Source: Gilvimarinus algae
Lineage (GTDB): Bacteria; Pseudomonadota; Gammaproteobacteria; Pseudomonadales; Cellvibrionaceae
Assembly (NCBI RefSeq): GCF_030518215.1
Contig: NZ_JAULRT010000015.1
Span: 1-52,074 of the forward strand
Length of the DNA: 52,074 nt
Reading direction: 5' to 3'
Shown piece by piece: positions 1 to 12,100 of the stretch. Position 1 is the stretch's first letter. Each line of letters opens with the position of its first letter. The notes below the pieces were generated by a model that did not search any database, was not told the origin of the DNA, and saw only the letters and a list, made by a program, of their open reading frames with translations. Made by a program: the position numbers and the translations under genes.

Positions 1-2838
1 CACGTTGTTTTGCACGCCGATCGAGTCGGCATCGGCGCCGGAGATCACGCTCACCGTACCCGAGACGCTGGCATCGTCTTCGCCCAGGCTGTTGCTCTCA
101 GGCTGTGCCACCGGAACCGTGTCGGTGATCTGGATATCCAGGCTCGCACCGTCTGTATTCGTGTCGCCTTGAACATCGGTCACGATCACAGAGAAGGATT
201 CGATAATATCTCCCGCACTGTGATCTGTGCTCGTGCCGCTTGGATCGTAATCGTAAGTGATTACGCCACTCGCCGAATCGTAGTCGGTCACGGTCAGGGT
301 GCCGTGCGCGCCCGTCACCGTCACGTTACTGCTGCTCGCGTTGTTCAACTGGGCCAGGGTGATGGTGCTACCACCGATGCTTACGCTTTGGAGGCCGTCC
401 GGCGCGTCTACCGTGAAAGTCGCTCCTGTCACGGTGCTGTCTTCGACAACGCTGATATCGCTGCCGCCCGCCCCGCTGCCATCGTTCGGGATGTTCACTG
501 TAGGCACATCATCAACGGGAGTTATTTCAATATCCAAAGTCGTGCTGCTGCCAGTGTTAGTGGTATAGGTCACCTGCGGCATATTGCCGTTCCAGTTTGT
601 CTCTGGACTGAAGGCGTAAGTGCCGTCACTGTTCAGCTGTAAGCTACCGCCGGTCACACTTGCAACATCACCCGCGCTATAGATAGTGGGATCACCGGCT
701 ACAACGAAGCTCACCACACTCAGGGCGCTGTCGATGTCGCTGTCGTTGCTCAAAACATTGCCAGTCACATCGCCACCGTCTTCAACACCAACATTGGTGT
801 CCGGGGTAAGATTGCTCGCATCGTCAACGGGGTTCACTGTGATCGAAACGACTGCCGTATCCGTTTGACCATCGGCGCTCGTCATCGTGTAAGTAAAACT
901 GTCGTTGCCATTAAAATTTGCGTTGGGCGTATAGGTATAGGTACCGTCGCTGTTAAAGACCAAAGTGCCGTTGGACACATCTGTGGCGAGAGCAAAGCTT
1001 GCCGATCCATTGCCTTGGTCGTCGTTACTGGCGACCGTCGCACTCACGCTGCTGTCTTCATTGACACTAACGCTATCGTTAACAGCGTCAATCTCCTCTG
1101 GACCACCGGGCTGACCAACGCCGGGAATATCGGTGAAGCTGATAATGGCCGTGTCGATCAGCTCACCATCGGTGACGGTATAAGTAACATCCGGAACATC
1201 ACCGGTATAGCCGTTGTTGGGGGTAAAGGTGTAGATGCCCTCTGTGGTGAGGGTAAAGGTGCCCACACCTGCGATGGTGGCGGTGTCGCCCGGACCGTAG
1301 ACGGTGGTGTCACCATCGACAATAAATTGCTCCACGGTCAGCGTCGCGCTGTCGATATCAAAGTCGTTATCCAGCGCATTGCCCGTAATCGGGGTGTTGT
1401 AAATGGCCTGATTGGGATCATCGAGTGCCACCGGTGCGTCGTTCACCGGAGTGACAACGATATTGATAATGGCGGTATCGGTGGCGCCGCTGCTGTCGGT
1501 TACCGTAACGGTGAATTGGTCCGGGCCAAAATAATCCGGGTCTGGGGTATACACAAACGCGCCGGTTTCGGGCACAACACTGACACTGCCATTGGCCGGG
1601 CCTTGATCCAGCTCGTAGCTGAGCACGTCGCCTTCGGGAATGTCGACATCGCTCGCCTCTACCTGGCCGCTGATCGGGGTGTCTTCGGGCGTAGTGAGGG
1701 ATTGGTCCTGCGCTTCAGGTGCGTCGTTAACGGCGGTAATGATCAGAGACACCACACTGGTGGTTGTACTCTCACCATCGGATACCACAACGGTAAAGCT
1801 GTCGGTGCCGTTGTAATTGTCATTGGGCGTATAGGTGAAGGCGCCGGTCAGTTCGTCGAACTCCAGTGCGCCATTCGCCGGGCCAGCCTGCAGGCTGTAA
1901 GTGAGTGTCTGGTTTTCCGGGTCGCTGGCGATCACCTGGCCGGTGATCGGCGTATCTTCACTGGTGGTGAGGGATTGATCCTGCGACTGAGGGGGCTGGT
2001 TGGCTCGTACGTCTTCATCGGTACTACCGTTACCGGTCGAGGAGGCAGGGCCATAGCTGAAGGACGGATCCTGGGTCGTTTCGCTGATACGCCCCAACTG
2101 GACGAAGCTGTGGCCGCCACCACCGCCAGCGTTACCTGCCGCCGGGGCTTCGCCGAGCATGTCGAGAAGATCACCATCGCCTTCGAGCAACAGAGCCTCG
2201 TTGGCGTCGAGCCCGGCCAGCACATCATCGACACGCTGCTCCTGCAAAAGCGCATCATTGGCATCCAGCGAAGCGAGAATAACATCGAACTCGCTGCGCC
2301 CCAGCAACTCATCGTTTTGCGCCAAGGATTGGAGAATGTCGGCAAAGCGCGAGTCCTGCAGCAGTGCGTCATTGGCATCCAGGGACGCGAGCAACTCGTC
2401 CACTCGCATCTGCAGCAAGAGGGCGTCGTTGGCATCCAGGGAGGCAAGGATGGCGGCAAAGGCATCACCTTCGAGCAGCTGGGCATTGGTATCCAGGGAG
2501 GCGAGGATGTCGTCAATCTGCTCTTCCATCAGCAGAGCGTCGTTTTCCTCCAGGCCCGCCAAAATCGCCTCGAACTGTTCTTCGAGCACGCTGGCCTCTT
2601 CCGCGGGCGTTGCGGTTTCGGGCCACAGGTCAGGGCTCATGGCCACCTGCTGTTCACCCACCAGGGTTACAGGCTGGTCATCGCCAAAATCGAGCTGAAT
2701 TCGGGTCCCCGCCTCAGTAATCAACTGCTCATCGGCGGCGATGACGTCACCCACCCCAAGTTCGCGCATGCTGCCATCGGGGGCTTTCGCCCATGCTTTG
2801 CCTTGCAGAGAGAGAATAGTGGCCGACTGTGTGCTCAT
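1..2838 (-). CDS. LapA-like giant adhesin with retention module and LapG-type site (3' end outside window)
   Basis: The first 946 residues of a type I-secreted surface adhesin are visible; the gene runs past the window start. Residues 1-75 form a FecR-like retention module that would hold the protein in the outer-membrane duct. Residues 90-222 are seven 19-residue repeats of the form xxILASLDANDALLxxxRF. Residues 232-235 are PAAG, followed by NAGGGGGHSFVQLGRI, the layout of LapA-family proteins at the site cut by the periplasmic protease LapG. From about residue 262, cadherin/Ig-like domains repeat, each ending in a V(N/D)DAP-type motif. The ATG at 2838 follows a weak GGGAAG ribosome site. 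It is the last gene of a minus-strand locus headed by tolC/ABC/HlyD genes, so that system is its likely exporter. Substrate surface, total length and C-terminal signal cannot be judged. Confidence 0.9.
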   Translation of the reverse strand, partial: MSTQSATILSLQGKAWAKAPDGSMRELGVGDVIAADEQLITEAGTRIQLDFGDDQPVTLVGEQQVAMSPDLWPETATPAEEASVLEEQFEAILAGLEENDALLMEEQIDDILASLDTNAQLLEGDAFAAILASLDANDALLLQMRVDELLASLDANDALLQDSRFADILQSLAQNDELLGRSEFDVILASLDANDALLQEQRVDDVLAGLDANEALLLEGDGDLLDMLGEAPAAGNAGGGGGHSFVQLGRISETTQDPSFSYGPASSTGNGSTDEDVRANQPPQSQDQSLTTSEDTPITGQVIASDPENQTLTYSLQAGPANGALEFDELTGAFTYTPNDNYNGTDSFTVVVSDGESTTTSVVSLIITAVNDAPEAQDQSLTTPEDTPISGQVEASDVDIPEGDVLSYELDQGPANGSVSVVPETGAFVYTPDPDYFGPDQFTVTVTDSSGATDTAIINIVVTPVNDAPVALDDPNQAIYNTPITGNALDNDFDIDSATLTVEQFIVDGDTTVYGPGDTATIAGVGTFTLTTEGIYTFTPNNGYTGDVPDVTYTVTDGELIDTAIISFTDIPGVGQPGGPEEIDAVNDSVSVNEDSSVSATVASNDDQGNGSASFALATDVSNGTLVFNSDGTYTYTPNANFNGNDSFTYTMTSADGQTDTAVVSITVNPVDDASNLTPDTNVGVEDGGDVTGNVLSNDSDIDSALSVVSFVVAGDPTIYSAGDVASVTGGSLQLNSDGTYAFSPETNWNGNMPQVTYTTNTGSSTTLDIEITPVDDVPTVNIPNDGSGAGGSDISVVEDSTVTGATFTVDAPDGLQSVSIGGSTITLAQLNNASSSNVTVTGAHGTLTVTDYDSASGVITYDYDPSGTSTDHSAGDIIESFSVIVTDVQGDTNTDGASLDIQITDTVPVAQPESNSLGEDDASVSGTVSVISGADADSIGVQNNV
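2173..2571 (-). repeat. Seven in-frame 57-bp tandem repeats in the adhesin 1 linker
   Basis: Seven consecutive 57-bp units encode 19-residue copies between the retention module and the PAAG site. Copies 3 and 4 share ILASLDANDALL or a one-residue variant, and copy 6 matches it fully. Copies 1, 2, 5 and 7 have drifted (for example ILQSLAQNDELL). Leu/Ile spacing suggests amphipathic helices. Copy number can change without a frameshift. Confidence 0.9.
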
Positions 2839-3106
2839 TGCTTTTGCTTCCCGTTTTGGCTGCCAGAAGTGTTAACTGAGTCTCTTGACAGAACTATTGC
2901 TTATTATCCGGGAGTCTAAGTTGAGTTTAGCGACAAGGCTATTGTACCTAAGGCCAATATAACCAAATTTACAGAATAATGCGCCATTCCGGCGTTTTAA
3001 TTATAGAAAGGGAGGCAAGCGCCAAGCGGACCTGCGCGAACGGTGGATGACGGGCTAGGGGCCCTCCGCTCTGGTCGCGGAGGACACCTCTAGCTCCACA
3101 GATAGG
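2839..3106. other. Spacer between the two adhesin genes
   Basis: A 268-bp gap between adhesin 2 (stop at 3107) and adhesin 1 (start at 2838). The half nearest adhesin 1 is AT-rich on the minus strand and holds a TACAAT hexamer (about 2940-2945) that could be a -10 box, but no convincing -35 box sits 17 bases upstream. A separate promoter for adhesin 1 is therefore possible but not shown. The hairpin at 3063-3083 lies in this gap. Confidence 0.4.
3063..3083 (-). terminator. Hairpin just after adhesin 2
   Basis: CCTCCGC and GCGGAGG form a 7-bp stem with a 7-base loop, 24 bases beyond the adhesin 2 stop. No U-tract follows, so it may be a partial or Rho-assisted terminator, or an RNA 3'-end stabiliser that separates adhesin 2 from adhesin 1 expression. 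Confidence 0.35.
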
Positions 3107-6100
3107 TTAGTAGTCGATAGTCCCTGGTTGATAATCCATAAACCGGGCAAATTCACCATCGGTGGCAGCACCAAAGTGACTGGCACCGCCAGTAGGTCTG
3201 GCGCTCAAATCTAACGGTGCGCCAACGGCAGAAGGCCCGTCGCTATCGCCGCCCATCAATCGGCCCAGCCAATCTGCGCCGGAGTCCTCCAGCAGATCCG
3301 CTAAGCCCAGTCGACTGCTACTGACGGCCTCCTTGCCTCCCCCGAACCTGGCTTTGCCCCAGAGGCCGTATGCACCAAGCTCGGTCCCCGGGGAGTTGGC
3401 CAAGAGTTCAAACAACTGGGCCATCATGCCCGCTGCGGTAACCGTCACATCCACCCGGCCGAAATCGCTGGCCCCTGAAGGGTCGCTGACCTGATAGATA
3501 ATCCGGTCTTCGCCGACGAAGTCGGGATCCGGCACATAGTTAAGGGTGCCGTCCGGGTTAATGGTCACACTGCCGGACTGAGCAGAAGCGAGGGTCACGC
3601 TGAGCGGATCGCCGTCGGCATCGGTGTCATTGGCCAGTACGTCGATGGTGTAACCGGCGCTGTCGTTGGGTACAGCGGCAACCGTATCATCGACGGCCAC
3701 CGGAGCGTCATTCACCGGATTGACAGTAATCTCAACACTACCCGTCTGCACACTGTTGGTCTCGCCCTGCCCGTCATCGACTGTATAGGCGAATACCTCG
3801 GTGGCTATGGCAGCCAGATCGTCGGGGGCGTTATAGAGCAGTCCAGTCAGTTGAGCCTGGGTTAGGGTATCGCTGAGCCCGACCACACTGCCATCAGCCA
3901 AGGTCACCTCGCCCACGCCGGGCAGACCGGTAACCGTAATGATGAGACTGTCGCCATCGGCGTCGCTTGGCGCTGCCAAGCCCAAGGGCGTCGCCGTGGA
4001 CTCCTCATCCACCGTCAAGGTGTTGGAATCCGCCACTGGCGCATCATTTATATTGTTGACATTAATGTTCACCGTGGCGGTGTCAGTACCACCCTCGCCG
4101 TCATCGACCAACACCTGCAAGGCGTAGCTGCCTACCTCTGCATCGCCGAGGGTCTGTGCCAGGCTAAGAGCGCCTGTGGCGCTGTCGAGCACGAACAACC
4201 CGGCGCTGTTACCGGAGACAATACTGTAGGTCAAGGCATCGTTGTCGGGGTCACTGGCGGTTACCGTGCCTACCCCCAGCCCTAGAGTGTCGTCTTCGTT
4301 GACATCAAAACTGTAAGTGTCGTCGTCATTGCCGGAGGTTTCGCCAATAAAGTCGGGCGCCGGGTTGTTTACCGTCCAGGTAAATGTGCGGCTGACAGTC
4401 ACCCCTTGTGAGTCGGTCGCCGTTACCTCGACGGTGTAGGGCGAACCTGCGGCGGCGTCACTGTCTAGGGTGCCGCTGATCACTCCAGTGGCGGCATCAA
4501 TACTCAGGCTCGCTGGCAAACCCGTGGCACTGTAGACAAAGACGTTGTCTTCATCCACATCGCTGAAGTTGCCGCTGACGTCCAGGCTGATCACACCACC
4601 TTCGTTCGAACTCTGATTGCCAATGACCGTCGAGGTGGGCGTATCGTTCACCCCCGTCACCTCGATAGTGACCGTCACCGGATCACTGATGCCGTCGTTG
4701 TTGTCCTGTACAATGTACTGGAAGGTAACCGTTGCCGAGTCGCCGGCATCCAGCCCCTGAAAGCTGTCGCCCGGGTCGTAGCTGTAGCTGCCGTCCGTAT
4801 TGACCGACAAGGCGCCCGGCCCCGAGAAGCTGCCACCGACCAGTCGATAGGCTGTGACATTGCCATCCACATCAACGGCTGCCGGCACCACCTCGTTTAA
4901 CGTCGAGTCCTCATCCAGGGTGACGGTAATATCATCACTGGTGGGCACATCGTTGATGCCGGTGATATTCACAGTGACCGTGGTAGTGCTGCCATCCGAG
5001 ACATTGACGGTAATGGTGTCGGTGCCGGTTTCCCCCCCGGCGAGGGTCTGAGCGCTCTCATCGAGCGAATAACTCCAGTTACCGTTGGCGTCTATGGTTA
5101 AACTGCCATAGGTTCCTGCTACCGTCGCCGGAGTGAAAGTCAACACAGTGTCATCATCGGGATCGCTTGCCGACAAGGTGCCGCTGGCAGCGGGGTTGGC
5201 ATCGTCTTCGGTAATGGTGACGGTGTCGGCAGTGATGACCGGGGCATCGTCGACCCCGGTGATAGTGATGATCACAGTTTGTTGCGCGCTGACCCCACTG
5301 TCGTTGTCCACGGCCGAAAAGCTGAACTGCACCGCGGTGCTTTCGCCATCGGGCAGGTAATCATAAAAACCCCGCGGGTCAAAGCTATAGGTGCCATCGG
5401 CATAAAAAATCAGCTCGCCCGGCGCTGGCGTCCCGTCGCTTACATAAGTGAGATCGCCATTTTGAATATACCCGGCAATACGTGCACGGCTGTCGACGTC
5501 CGTTGCCTCTGGCAGAGTGCCATCCAGAAGGTTATCTTCATCCACAGTGGCAGTGATGTTGGGATCGCCGCTGTCGATAACCGGGACGTCATTGGCACCG
5601 GTAACCGTCACGGTCACCGTTGTCGAGTCACCATTGGAGGCATTGATGGCAAACACATCCGTCACCTGATCGCCGACATTTAAGGCATCCGTGTCTGAGT
5701 CATTATTGTCGAGGGTATAACTCCAGTTGCCGTTTGCATCCAGGTTAAACGTACCATAGGTACCGGCCACATCAGTTTGCGGGGTAAATGTCACCGAGCC
5801 GCCACCGACATCGTCGTCATCCACGTCGGTATACACGAGGATGCCGCTCGCTGAATTACTGCCGGCATCATCCTCAATCACACTGCCTGAATCCGGAAAA
5901 AGCGCTGGCGGGTCATCCTCACCAGTCACCGTAATGCAGCCGGCACCAACATTACTGACCGCGCCGTTATTATCGATGGCGCGAAAGGTAAAAGACACCT
6001 GCTGCTCATCGCCGGCATCCAGGTGATCAAAGGCCGTGCCCGGGTCAAAAGTAAAGTCACCGTTGCTATCAATGGTCAGGCTACCGCCTTGGAGTCCCGA

Positions 6101-9100
6101 TGCATCGGCCACTTCATAGGTAACAACCGTGCCATCAATATCGCTGCCCGTCAGGCTTCCTGTGACCACCGAATTTTCACCCGTAGTGACTAGACCGCAA
6201 GCCAGGTTTTCAACCACAGGCTCATCGTTAGTACCAACAATGGTGATATCCACCGAACCTGTGCCCCCGGTGGGAATATTCACGGTGACTTGATCGCCGG
6301 GTGCCAAAGATTCAGCCGCATCCGGATCGAGTTCATAGGTCCAGGTGCCGTCTGGGTTAACGATCAACTCACCGTAACCACTGCCGTCGGGATAAGTGCC
6401 GGCCGAAGAGGTGCCATTATCGATAGGACCACCGCTGACAGTAACCACATCCGGGGCGTCACCCTCGACCACAACACCAGAGTTGGCATTATCTGTGCCA
6501 CCATCGCTGGTACCGGTAATGGTGATAGTCACTGTGCCGACGTCGGACAGAGCGCCGTAGCTGTCAAACCCCTGATAGGTAAAACTCAGTGCGGCAGACT
6601 CGCCGTCCTCGAGGTCGTTGAACGCGAACACCGGATCAAAATCAAAACTGCCTGCTGTATTAAACACGAGAGTTCCCGCAGGAAACTGACTACTGTCAAC
6701 CAAGTAGTAGCCCCCCAGGGTGTCGTCGGCATCAATGTCTGTAATTGCCGACAGAGGTTCGCCGGTTAATGTATCATTTTCGCCAACCGTCAGAGCAATG
6801 GTTGGGGTGACCAGTGTCGGGGCATCGTTGGTGCCGGTAATGTCAATAGAAACCGAGGTGATAGAGCCATCGCTGAGGACAATACCAGCAATGGTGTCTA
6901 TTTGTGAATCGCCCTGATCGAGTGGATCGACGTCATTGGTTCGCAGTGTGTAGCTCCAACTACCATCGGCATTGACGGTTAAATCCCCGTAGATGCCCGA
7001 ATAGGAATCAGCTACAAATTCAAGATCGGGGTTATCCACATCGTTGGCAGCAATAGCCCCCGTAGTCGTCGGCTGAGTGTCTTCAACCACACTGCCAGAA
7101 CCCGTACCAATGACCGGCGCGTTATCCACACCCGTCACCCGAATGGTGACGGTACCTGACTCGGACACAGCGCCATTGTTGTCGGCCGCCGCGTAAGTAA
7201 AAATCACATCGCGGAATTCGCCGGCAGCGAGATTATTAAATTCCCCGTTGGTTTCAAACCTGAAATCACCATTGGGCTGGAAGGTCAAGATGCCCTCGGC
7301 CACATTACTCCGGAGTCCGTAAGCGAAGATGGTCCCGTCAATATCACTGCCGCTGACCGCTTGCAAATTTAAGTCTTGGTCCTCCGGCACAGTGAACAAA
7401 AAGTCGTCCACTATTGGCCGATCGTTAATCCCCTGGATATTAATCGTCACCGTGGTGGTGATATTGTCGTCGTTGGTGGTTGCCGAATCGCCACCATCAG
7501 TCAGGTTGACGGTATAGGCCTGACTGAATGTCTGACCTATACTCAAGGCATCCACAGTCGCGTTCTGGTTTAAGGTGTAACTCCAGCTGCCGTCGGCGGC
7601 TACCGTCAATGTGCCATAGGCATCACTGTAGGTGTCAGCAACAAAAGCCATGTCCGGATTGTCAATGTCAAAGACACTGAGCTGGCCACTGGTATTGAGC
7701 GTGGTATCCTCGCGCACCGTGCCCGAGCCACTACTCACTTGCGTTGGATCATCAACCCCAACAATGGTGACGGTGATTTGGCCAAAATCACTGACAGCGC
7801 CCAGATCATCCAGTGCGCGGTAACTGAAAACAAGATCGGTTGTTTCGCCGGCGGCCAAGTAGTCATAAGATCCAACCGGGTTAACGCTGTAGGTGCCGTC
7901 GGCATTAAATGAAAAAATCCCCGCTGGCAGTGCCGGGCTGCCAGCGGTAGTGTAACTCTCTACTGTGCCATCATCATCAATGGCTATAGGAACAACGCCG
8001 TTGTAGAGGGTGTCCTCGTCGGAGTTAACCGCATCATCCAGAACTTCGGGTTCGTCGTTAGTGCCGCCAATGACTATGGTGACTGTGTGGCTATCGCTCA
8101 CCCCCTCACCATCGGTAGCCGTGACCAGATATTCAAGAACTAGGTTATCGTTTGCTGAAAGATAATCAAAAATATCATCGGCGTTTGAATCAAACTCCCA
8201 GTTAATTTTACCCGCGGTGGTGCCCGCTGCAATCACCGCCGTGGCGTCCACACTCAGCATAGCCAGAAAGGTAGCGTTGGCGATGCCGTTGTCATTGCCA
8301 CTGATAACAGACACTGAGGTGACGCTGGGAGTGACCTCGTCGGTAACATCGACATCCGCCACGCTGAGTTGTCCATTGGTACTAATGACCGCATCAGTCT
8401 CAACCAAGGTGGCACTGTCACGATCGCCACCGCCAACACTGATGGTCGGTATGTCATTAACACCCTGCAGGGTGACGGTGATCTGGTGCTCTGTGCCGTC
8501 CACGGAAAACACGGTAAACACGTCTTCCCGGGTTTGCCCCTCGGCCAGATACTGCAAATCGGCGTTATCGACGCTGTAAGTCCACTCGCCATTGGCGGCG
8601 ATTGCGAGAGCGCCGAGGTTACTGCCCACCGAAACGGGCGTGCGAGTGTTATCAATGGCCGACTCACCATTGTCAATATCGGTCACCGTTAAGGTGCCCG
8701 TCGCTTCGTAGGTGCCTGAATCTTCCGTAACACTGCCCGTATCAACACCGCCAAAGGTCGGCGCATCATTTACCCCCAGCACTTCGATGGTAATGGTTGC
8801 GGGGGCGCTAAACACCGGATTGCTATCGATGTCGGGCTCGGAATCTTGCAGGCGATAGGTAAAGCTAACGCTGGCCGTCTCCCCTGCCGCCAGGAATTCA
8901 AAATCGCCATTGGTATCGAAGGAGTAAGATCCATCGGTATTGAACACCAACACACCGCCGGTAATACCGGCATCACTCACCAATTCATAGCCCGTCGGGT
9001 CGATGGGGCTATCAACGTCAAACGGGGTGGGCACTCTCGCCTCAAGTGAGTCATCCTCGTTCACCTGTCCGGTATCCGGGTAGACATTGGGCGGATCGTT

Positions 9101-12100
9101 CACATTCAGCAAAGTCACGACAACGCTGCCGAGGTCGATTCCGCCTTCGCCATCATCAGCCTGAATCACGAGCTCGCGCACGCCCAGATCCGGATCGTCA
9201 AGGGCGCGGGTAATGCTCATCTCGCCGGTAACCGCATCCATGGCAAATAGGCCGTCATCGTTGCCTGCCACTATGCTGTAGCTAAGATCATCACCATCGG
9301 GATCACTGGCATTGATAATGGCCGTTCCGGTAATTAAACCCTCATAGACTTCATACTCATAGGTATCATCATCGATACCCGTGGTTTCATCGATAAAGTC
9401 GGGCGCCGGATTGGTGACGGTCCAGGTAAAGGACACGCTGGTCGTCGCGCCCTGGGAGTCCGTTGCCGTCACCTCGACCGTGTAGGGGCTTGTCACAGAG
9501 GCGCTATTATCTAAGGTGCCGGTAATTTCACCAGCGGCACTTATGCTCAAGCCCGCGGGCAAACCGACAGCGCTATAGGTTAAGCTGTCCCCGACATCTA
9601 TGTCTGCAAACGCGCCGCTGACATCCACTGTGGCAATAGTTTCAAGGTCTTCGCTGGTTTGATCAGGTAAGCCCGCACCACTGGGTACAGGAGCATCATT
9701 GCTACCGTTGATCGTAATAACGACGTCCTGGGTGTCGTTGCCGCCATTCCCGTCATCGACACTGACGGTGTAAGTCAACTCCAGAGAATCGCCAAAGCCC
9801 AGGTAATTAAAGTACTCAGTGCCGGAATCAAACTGCCATTGGATACTGCCACTGGTATCACCATTGGCGATTACAGCAGTCGCATCCACACTCAGCATCG
9901 CGAACAAAATACCGTTATCGATGCCGTTGTCATTGCCGGAGGTGACGCTCACAGAATCCACCGCAGGGGTAACCGAATCCCGAACATCGACATCAGCAAC
10001 ACTCAAGGTGCCGCTGGCCGTTAGTGTTGTATCGGTTTCGCTGACGCTCGCCAATTCAGCATCGCCCGCCTGCACACTGATGAGCGGAGCATCATTGGTA
10101 CCGGTCAAGGTAATAACAATCGGATGCGTGGCGCCATCAATGGTGGTGACCTGAAATACTTCGAGCCGGGTTTGACCCACGGCCAGATACTGGGTCAAGG
10201 CATTGTCAACCGTGTACTCCCAATTACCGTCTGACTGAATGCTAAACGTACCCAACACATTTCCGAGCGGGAGGGGCGCCACCGCCGTATCGATTTCCGC
10301 CTCACCATAGTCTGGATCAAAACCGGTAAGCTGAGCGGCATCGGTCAAGAGGTCACCGGCCTGAACGTCGACATCTTCGGTAACCGCACCACGGTCACCG
10401 CCGGTAAACACAGGCTCGTCGTTGGTGCCTGTGATGGTAACAGTCACCTCATGGGTATCGGTTCCACCGGCTGAGTCGGTGACCACCACCGTATAGGTGA
10501 GTGTATAATCAACACCATCGGGCAAAACGGAAAAGGTCTCGTCAGTACTATCGAATGTCCAATGAAGGATGCCTGTGGTACCGCCGCTCACAATCACAGC
10601 GCCGGCATCTACACTCAGCATGGCGAGCAAGGTCGCCTGATCAAAAGCGCCATCGATACTGGCGGATACGTCTGTAACCTGAGGCGTAACACTGTCGCGA
10701 ATATCAATATCGGCAACTGACAAAGTGCCGCCGCCGGTTAACCCCGCATCGGCTTCCGTCAGGCTCAAGGTATCCGAATCCCCTGCCTCAAGAGTAATCT
10801 CGGGCACGTCATTGACACCGCGAATCACAACCGTTATCGCGTGTTGGGTTCCATCAACAGTGGTGACCAGAAATTGCTCGGTGCGAAGCTGATTTTGTGC
10901 AAGGTACTGGACGTCTGCATTGGCCAGGGTATAGGTCCAGGCGCCCGAGGCGTTAATAACCAAGCCCCCCAAAACACTGCCTTGTGGTATAGGCGCCACA
11001 CTGTCGTCTATGGCCGTCTCGTTACCGTCCGGGTCATAGCCGGTCAACTGCCCGGTATACATCAGGTCGGGATCATCGGCATCTTCTGTCACCAGCCCGC
11101 GGTCACCGCCGGTAAAGACCGGAGCATCATTGGTGCCGGTAATGGTAATGGTCACTGGGTGCTCAGCGGTGGCGCCGAACGAATCGGTGACCCCAACGGT
11201 GTACTCGAGCGTCAGTCTGTCGCCCTCTGGCAAATAGTCGAAGGACTGATTGGCGCTGTCAAAAGCCCAACTCACCTGACCTTCGGTGTCTGCGCTGGCG
11301 ATCACATCTGCGCTGTCCACGCTGAGCATAGCCAACAGGGCCGCGTTGCTTAACCCGCCTGAGTTGCCTGACACACGCAGATCCACCACCGCTGCACTCA
11401 CCGTATCGCGCACATCTACATCGCCGGAAGTCAGGGTACCGGTGGCGTCGAGAGGCTCGTTGGTTTCAGTCAGAGACGCACTGTCGGAATCGCCGGTGTC
11501 GAGGTACAGTTCGGGCGCATCGTTAACACCGGTAACCGTCACAGTCACCGTCGCTGGCGTGCCATCCACACTGGCAAGTGTAAACAACTCCTCGCGTACC
11601 TCGCCCTCCGCCAGATACTGCGCCTCGGCGTTGGCCAGTTGGTATTGCCACAGCCCACTGCTATCGAGCGTCAGGCTGCCGAGCACTTCGCCGACCGGCG
11701 CTACTGATGCCGGATCAAAAGCGCCCTCCCCGGCGTCCGGATCTGATATAAGAAGCTGCCCTTGATCCAATAGGTCCGGCTCGCTGTCATCCTCCGTCAC
11801 CGCGCCGAGGTCGTCTCCGGTTATCACGGCCGGATCCTCCTCTGGGGTCACCGCAATGTAGACGACAGCTTCGACCGTGCCGCCATTCCCATCGTCAACC
11901 AAAACAGTGAACTGGTCTTCACCGACATAGTCGGGGCCGGGCGTATAGGTAAACCCGCCGGTTGAAGCATCAAACGCCACCGAACCGAAATCCGGGGCGT
12001 CCACGACCGTATAGTTCAGGGTGTCGCCATCTATGTCGCTAGCCAGAACCTCGCCCGGTATTGGTGTATCTTCCGGTGTCACTAAATAAAGGTCTTGTGC

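Noticed and set aside
865-2919. A 684-codon open frame on the plus strand
   Set aside because: It mirrors the minus-strand adhesin 1 gene, whose translation shows clear retention and cadherin-like domains. The plus-strand product has no recognisable fold.
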